From: Penium margaritaceum
Lineage: Eukaryota > Streptophyta > Zygnematophyceae > Desmidiales > Peniaceae
Assembly (NCBI GenBank): GCA_023375785.1
Contig: SZWC01000840.1
Location: forward strand, 228,648-292,647
Length of the DNA: 64,000 nucleotides
Reading direction: 5' to 3'
Of this stretch, positions 59,652 through 64,000 are shown one piece after another. Position 1 is the first letter of the stretch; every line of letters begins with the position of its first letter. The translations under genes and the position numbers were made by a program. The notes beneath the pieces were generated by a model that was not told the origin of the DNA, did not search any database, and was given only the letters and a program-made list of their open reading frames with translations.

Positions 59652-60183
59652 CTGGTCAATCAGAGCAACTGTTAATAAGTTGCAATGACGAAGTTGCAAT
59701 ATTTGAAATCCCGTCTGCGTCAATTGTTTATGATTAAACTAACTTTGTTATTATTCATAGTTTTGAAAACTACCCTCAAATCTTACACCCCATTATTTTA
59801 TGTCCTCTACCCATAGGAACTCCTATAACATCATTTGGACATCATATGAACACCAAATGAGTTGGCTTAGTGCTTATAGAGTTAGATTATGGAGTGGTAG
59901 GTCCTACGTTTGAATCCTCGTAAGCGCAATATAGAATAGGCTTGCGACTTGGGAGGAGGGGGAGGGGGGCGGCTGTGTTGTGACACCTCTACTCTACCTT
60001 CGAGACTAAGCTGTGGGGGGTAGGGGGGTTGTCATAATGCGGTCGCAAATCTGTCCTCCAGGTCGTCCACGGAACATCCCTCTAGGGGGGTGGGGGGGAG
60101 TATTCCAGTGAAGGCACCTACGCGTAACAAATCAACAAAAACCTACCTGGTGTCGAAGGGAGAAACCTTTTGCTATTTATTGA
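59652..60183 (+). repeat. ~0.5 kb non-satellite insert, copy 2 (SINE-like?)
   Basis: It aligns with 3791-4335 in the same orientation. Shared landmarks are TTACGGCTGGTCAATCAGAG, GTCAATTGTTTATGAT, GGACATCATATGAACACC, the tRNA-like boxes, the G-rich tracts and CATCCCTCTAGGGGGGTGGG. Satellite resumes at GACTAGCAAGTGCAAAGACC. The two copies differ at many positions, so their separation is not recent. Confidence 0.75.
59856..59927 (+). other. tRNA-like segment in insert copy 2
   Basis: TGGCTTAGTGC (box A-like) near 59863 and ACGTTTGAATCC (box B-like) near 59907, with the same spacing as in copy 1. The last bases of the T arm (CCTCG) are kept. It is degenerate as a tRNA. Confidence 0.4.
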
Positions 60184-63100
60184 CTAGCAAGTGCAAAGAC
60201 CTCCAACAAGGAGTGGCACAGTGTGGCTACCATGCACAATGACCAATCAGATTAGGCATGTACCACTTACCATGACCAAATAATTTTACTATGTGTGGTC
60301 AGCATAGACAACCCATCATATGGGTCACAAATTGTCAGATGGGGAATAATAGTTTAGGAATAATATATACCAACTAGCAAGTACAGCGACCTTCAATCAG
60401 TAGTAGCACGGTGTGGCTACCATGCACAATGACCGACCAAAGTAGGCATATGTACTGCATTTGACCAAAGAAATCCGCTGTATGTGGTCAACATTGACAA
60501 CTCATAATACGAGTTACAAATCGTCAGAGAGGTAAAACAATGGTTTGGGAACACCAGGTATCAACTAGCAAGCACAAGGACCTTCAATAAGTTGTGGCAC
60601 GATGTGGATACCATGCACGATGAACAACCAAAGTAGGCATGTGTCACTGACCATGACCAAAGGAAGTCATTATGTGTGGTAAATCTTGACAACTGATAAC
60701 ACGAGTCACAAATGGTGAGAGTGGAAGAGAATGGTTTCTGAATACTAGTTATTGACTAGCAAGTACAAATACCTTCAATATGTAGTGGCACAGTGTGGCT
60801 TCAATGCATAGTGACCAACCAAAGTATGCATATGTCACTGATCATGATCAAACAATTTCACTTCATGTGGTCAATGTTGACAACTCACAATACGAGCCAC
60901 AGATAGTCAGAGGGGGTAACAATGGTTTGTGAGGACTAGCTATCAACTAGAAAACACAAAGACCTTCAATACGTAGTGACACGGCGAGGTAACCATGTAC
61001 AGTGACAAACCAAAAGTAGGAATATGTCACTAACCATGACCAAACGAATTTCACAGTATGTGGTCAACGTTGAAAACTCATAACACAAGTCACAAATGGT
61101 CACATGGGGAAACAATGGGTTGGGAACACTAATTATCAACTAGCAAGTACGAAGACCTTCAACAAGTAGTGGCACGGTGTGGCTAGTGTGCACAGTGACA
61201 AACCAAAAGATGCATACGTCACTGACTATGACCGAAGAAGTCCACTATGTGTGGTCAACATTGACAACGCATAACACGAGTCACAAATGGTCAGAGGGAG
61301 AGACAATGGTTTGGGGACCCTATGTTTTCACTAGAAAGGACAAAGAACTTTAATACGTAGTGGCACTGTGTGGCTAATATGCACACCAAACAACCAAACT
61401 AGGCATATGTCACTGACCATGACCAAAGAATTTCAATATGGGTGGTCAATGTTCACCAACAAAAACACGAGTCGCAAACGGTCTGAGGGGGAAACAATGG
61501 TCTGGGAATATCAGTTCTCAAGTAGCAAGTACAGCGACCTTCAATCAGTGGTAGCACGGTGTGGCTACCATGCAAAATGAACGACCAAAGTAGGCATATG
61601 TACTGCCTTTGACCAAATAAATACGCTGCGTGTGGTCAACATTGACAACTCATAATACGAGTCACAAATGGTCAGAGGGAGAAACAATGGTTTGGGAACA
61701 CCGGGTATCAACTAGCAAGAAAAAGAACCTTCAATAAGTTGTGGTACAGTGTGGAGACCATGCTAGATGACCAATCAAAGTAGGCATATGTCACTGACCA
61801 TGACCACAGAATGTCACCATGTGTGGTAAACGTTGACAACTCATAACACGAGTCACAAATGGTCGGACTGGAAGACAATGGTTTGTGAATACTAGTTACG
61901 GACTAGCAAGTACAAGTAAATTCAATATTTAGTGGCACAGGGTGGCTACCATGCACAGTGACCAACCAAAGTATGCATATGTCACTGACAATGACCAAAG
62001 AATTTCAGTCCATGTGGTCAATGTTGACAACTCACAGCACGGGTCAAAGATAGTCAGAGGGGGTAACAATGGTTTGGGAGGACTAGCTATAAACTAGAAA
62101 GCAAAAAGACCTTGAATGCGTAGTGACGCGGCGTGGTAACCATGTACATTCACAAACCAAAGTAGGCATATGTCACTAACCATGACCAAAAGAATTTCAT
62201 AGTGTGTTGTCAACGTTGAAAACTCATAACACGAGTCACAAATGGTCAGAGGGGGGAACCATGGGTTGGAAACACTAGTTAGCAACTAGCAAGTACAAAG
62301 ACCTTCAACAAGTAGTGGCACGGTATGGCTAGTGTGCACAGTGACCATCCAAAAGATGCATACGTCACATACTATGACCGAAGAAGTCCATTATGTGTTG
62401 TCAATATTGACAACTCATAACACGAGCAAACAAATGGTCAGAGGCAGAGACAATGGTTTGGGAACCCTATGTATCGAGTATAATGGACAAAAAACTTCAA
62501 CACGTAGTGGCACGGTGTGCCTAGTATGCACACCAAACAACCAAACTAGGCATATGTCACTGACCATGACCAGAGAATTTCAATATGGGTGGTCAACGTT
62601 CACCAACCATAACACGAGTCACAAATGGTCAGAAGGGGAAATAATGGTCTAGGAATATGAGTTCTCAACTAGCAAGTACAACGACCTTCAATCAGTAGAA
62701 GCACGGTGTGGCTACCATGCACAATGACCGACCAAAGTAGGCATATTTAATGCCTTTGAACAAAGAAAAATGCTGTGTGTGGTAAACGTTGACAACTCAT
62801 AATAGGAATCACAAATAGTCAAAGGGGGAGAAAATGGAGTGGGAACACCAGGTATCAACTAGCAAGTACAAGGACCTTCAATAAGTTGTGGCACGGTGTT
62901 GATACCATGCACGATGACCAACCAAAGTATGAATATGACACTGACCATGACCAAATAATGTCACTATGTGTGGTAATTTTTGACAACTCATCACACGAGT
63001 CACAAATGGTCAGAGTGGAAGATAATGGTTTCTGAATACTAGGTATGGACTAGCAAGTACAAACACCTTCAATATGTAGTGGCACAGTGTGGCTACAATC

Positions 63101-64000
63101 CACAGTGACCGACCAAAGTATGCATGTGTCACTGACCATGACCAAAGAATTTCACTTCATGTGATCAACGTTGACAACTCACAACACGAGTCACAGAAAT
63201 ACAGAGGGGGTAACAATGGTTTGGTGGGACTAGCTATCATTTAGAAAGCACAAAGAAATTCAATACGCAGTGACACGGCATGGTAGTCACGTACAATGAC
63301 AAACCAATGTATGCATATGCAACTAACGATGACCAAACGAATTTCACAGTGTGTGGTCAACGTTGAAAACTCATAACACGAGTCACAAATGGTCAGAGGG
63401 GGAAACAATGGGTTGGGAACACTAGTTATGGACTAGCAAGTACGAAGACTTTCAACAAGTAGTGGCACGGTGTGGCTAGCGTGCACAGTGACCAACCAAC
63501 GGATGCATACGTCACTGACTATGACCGAAGATGTCCACTATGTGTGGTCAACATTGACAACCCATAACACGAGTCACGAATGGTCAGAGGGAGAGACAAT
63601 AGTTTGGGAACCCCATGCATGGACTAGAAATGACAAAGAACTTCAATACGTAGTGATACGGTGTGGCTACTATGCACACCAAAAAACCTGAGTAGGCATA
63701 TGTCACTGACCATGAACAAAGAATTCCAATATGGGTGGTCAAATTTCACCAACCAGAACACAAGTCACAAACGGTCAGAGGGGGAAACAATGTCCAGGGA
63801 ATATCAGTTATCGACTAGCATGTACAACAACCTTCTATCAGTGGTAGCACAGTGTGGCTACCATGCACAATGACCGACCAAAATAGACATATCTAATGCC
63901 TTTCACGAAAGAAATCCGCTGTGTGAAGTCAACGTTGACAACTCATAATAGGAGTTACAAATGGCCAGAGGGTGAGAAGATGGTTTGGGTACACCAGGTA
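60184..64000 (+). repeat. Satellite array, forward, to the window edge
   Basis: It resumes after insert copy 2 with a diverged monomer (GTACCACTTACCATGACC), as copy 1 does at 4390. It then continues with normal types; A starts are near 61175, 62320 and 63468, about 1,146 bp apart. It runs off the right edge inside a C-type monomer. No other feature is seen. Confidence 0.95.

Overview
The window looks like repeat-dominated nuclear DNA from a eukaryote, probably of the green lineage. The grounds are plant-type Ty1/copia and Ty3/gypsy retrotransposons, a copia primer-binding site of the initiator-Met tRNA type, a satellite with a ~190 bp monomer, and no compact or operon-like gene order. A charophyte alga is my best guess, but only a guess. 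I see no intact host gene, rRNA gene, functional tRNA gene or CRISPR array.

Layout. 1-50 is a short 10 bp tandem repeat. About 61-3369 is a second array of degenerate 10/11 bp units (core AATGCCTGGC). From 3370 to 11207 and from 41769 to 64000 the DNA is almost entirely one satellite family. Its ~190 bp monomers come in six types (called A-F here) that repeat in fixed order as a ~1,146 bp higher-order repeat. The satellite runs forward from 3370 to about 9182, reversed from about 9183 to 11207 and from 41769 to about 49877, then forward again to the end. Everything from ~9.18 to ~49.88 kb is therefore inverted relative to its surroundings. Two copies of a ~0.5 kb non-satellite insert with a tRNA-like box A/box B pair and strong G-tracts lie at ~3.8-4.3 kb and ~59.65-60.18 kb, embedded in the same variant monomers.

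The 11.2-41.77 kb block is higher in GC and is a mosaic of old LTR retrotransposon pieces, all reading on the minus strand. In minus-strand order (right to left): an edge region; a Ty3/gypsy unit with gag, CCHC knuckle, protease, RT and RNase H (~40.6-35.1 kb); a second gypsy-like stretch ('unit X') with another protease, a coiled-coil region, a Pro/Ser-rich linker, an integrase and a long Ala-rich domain built of 29-residue repeats (35.1-26.9 kb); a Ty1/copia element (26.9-20.6 kb) sitting inside a second copy of the gypsy unit (20.6-17.4 kb); a second copy of the X Ala-rich tail (17.4-14.75 kb); and a reading frame with about nine tandem C4HC3 (PHD-like) zinc-finger modules (14.74-11.96 kb). 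All retroelements look broken and old. Hand comparison of the shared part of the two copia LTR copies gives roughly 9% difference.

The observations most worth following are the multi-module zinc-finger frame at the end of the mosaic, the 87 bp coding minisatellite, the six-type higher-order satellite with its two polarity switches (one a near-perfect palindrome), and the tRNA-like, G-quadruplex-prone insert carried by the satellite.
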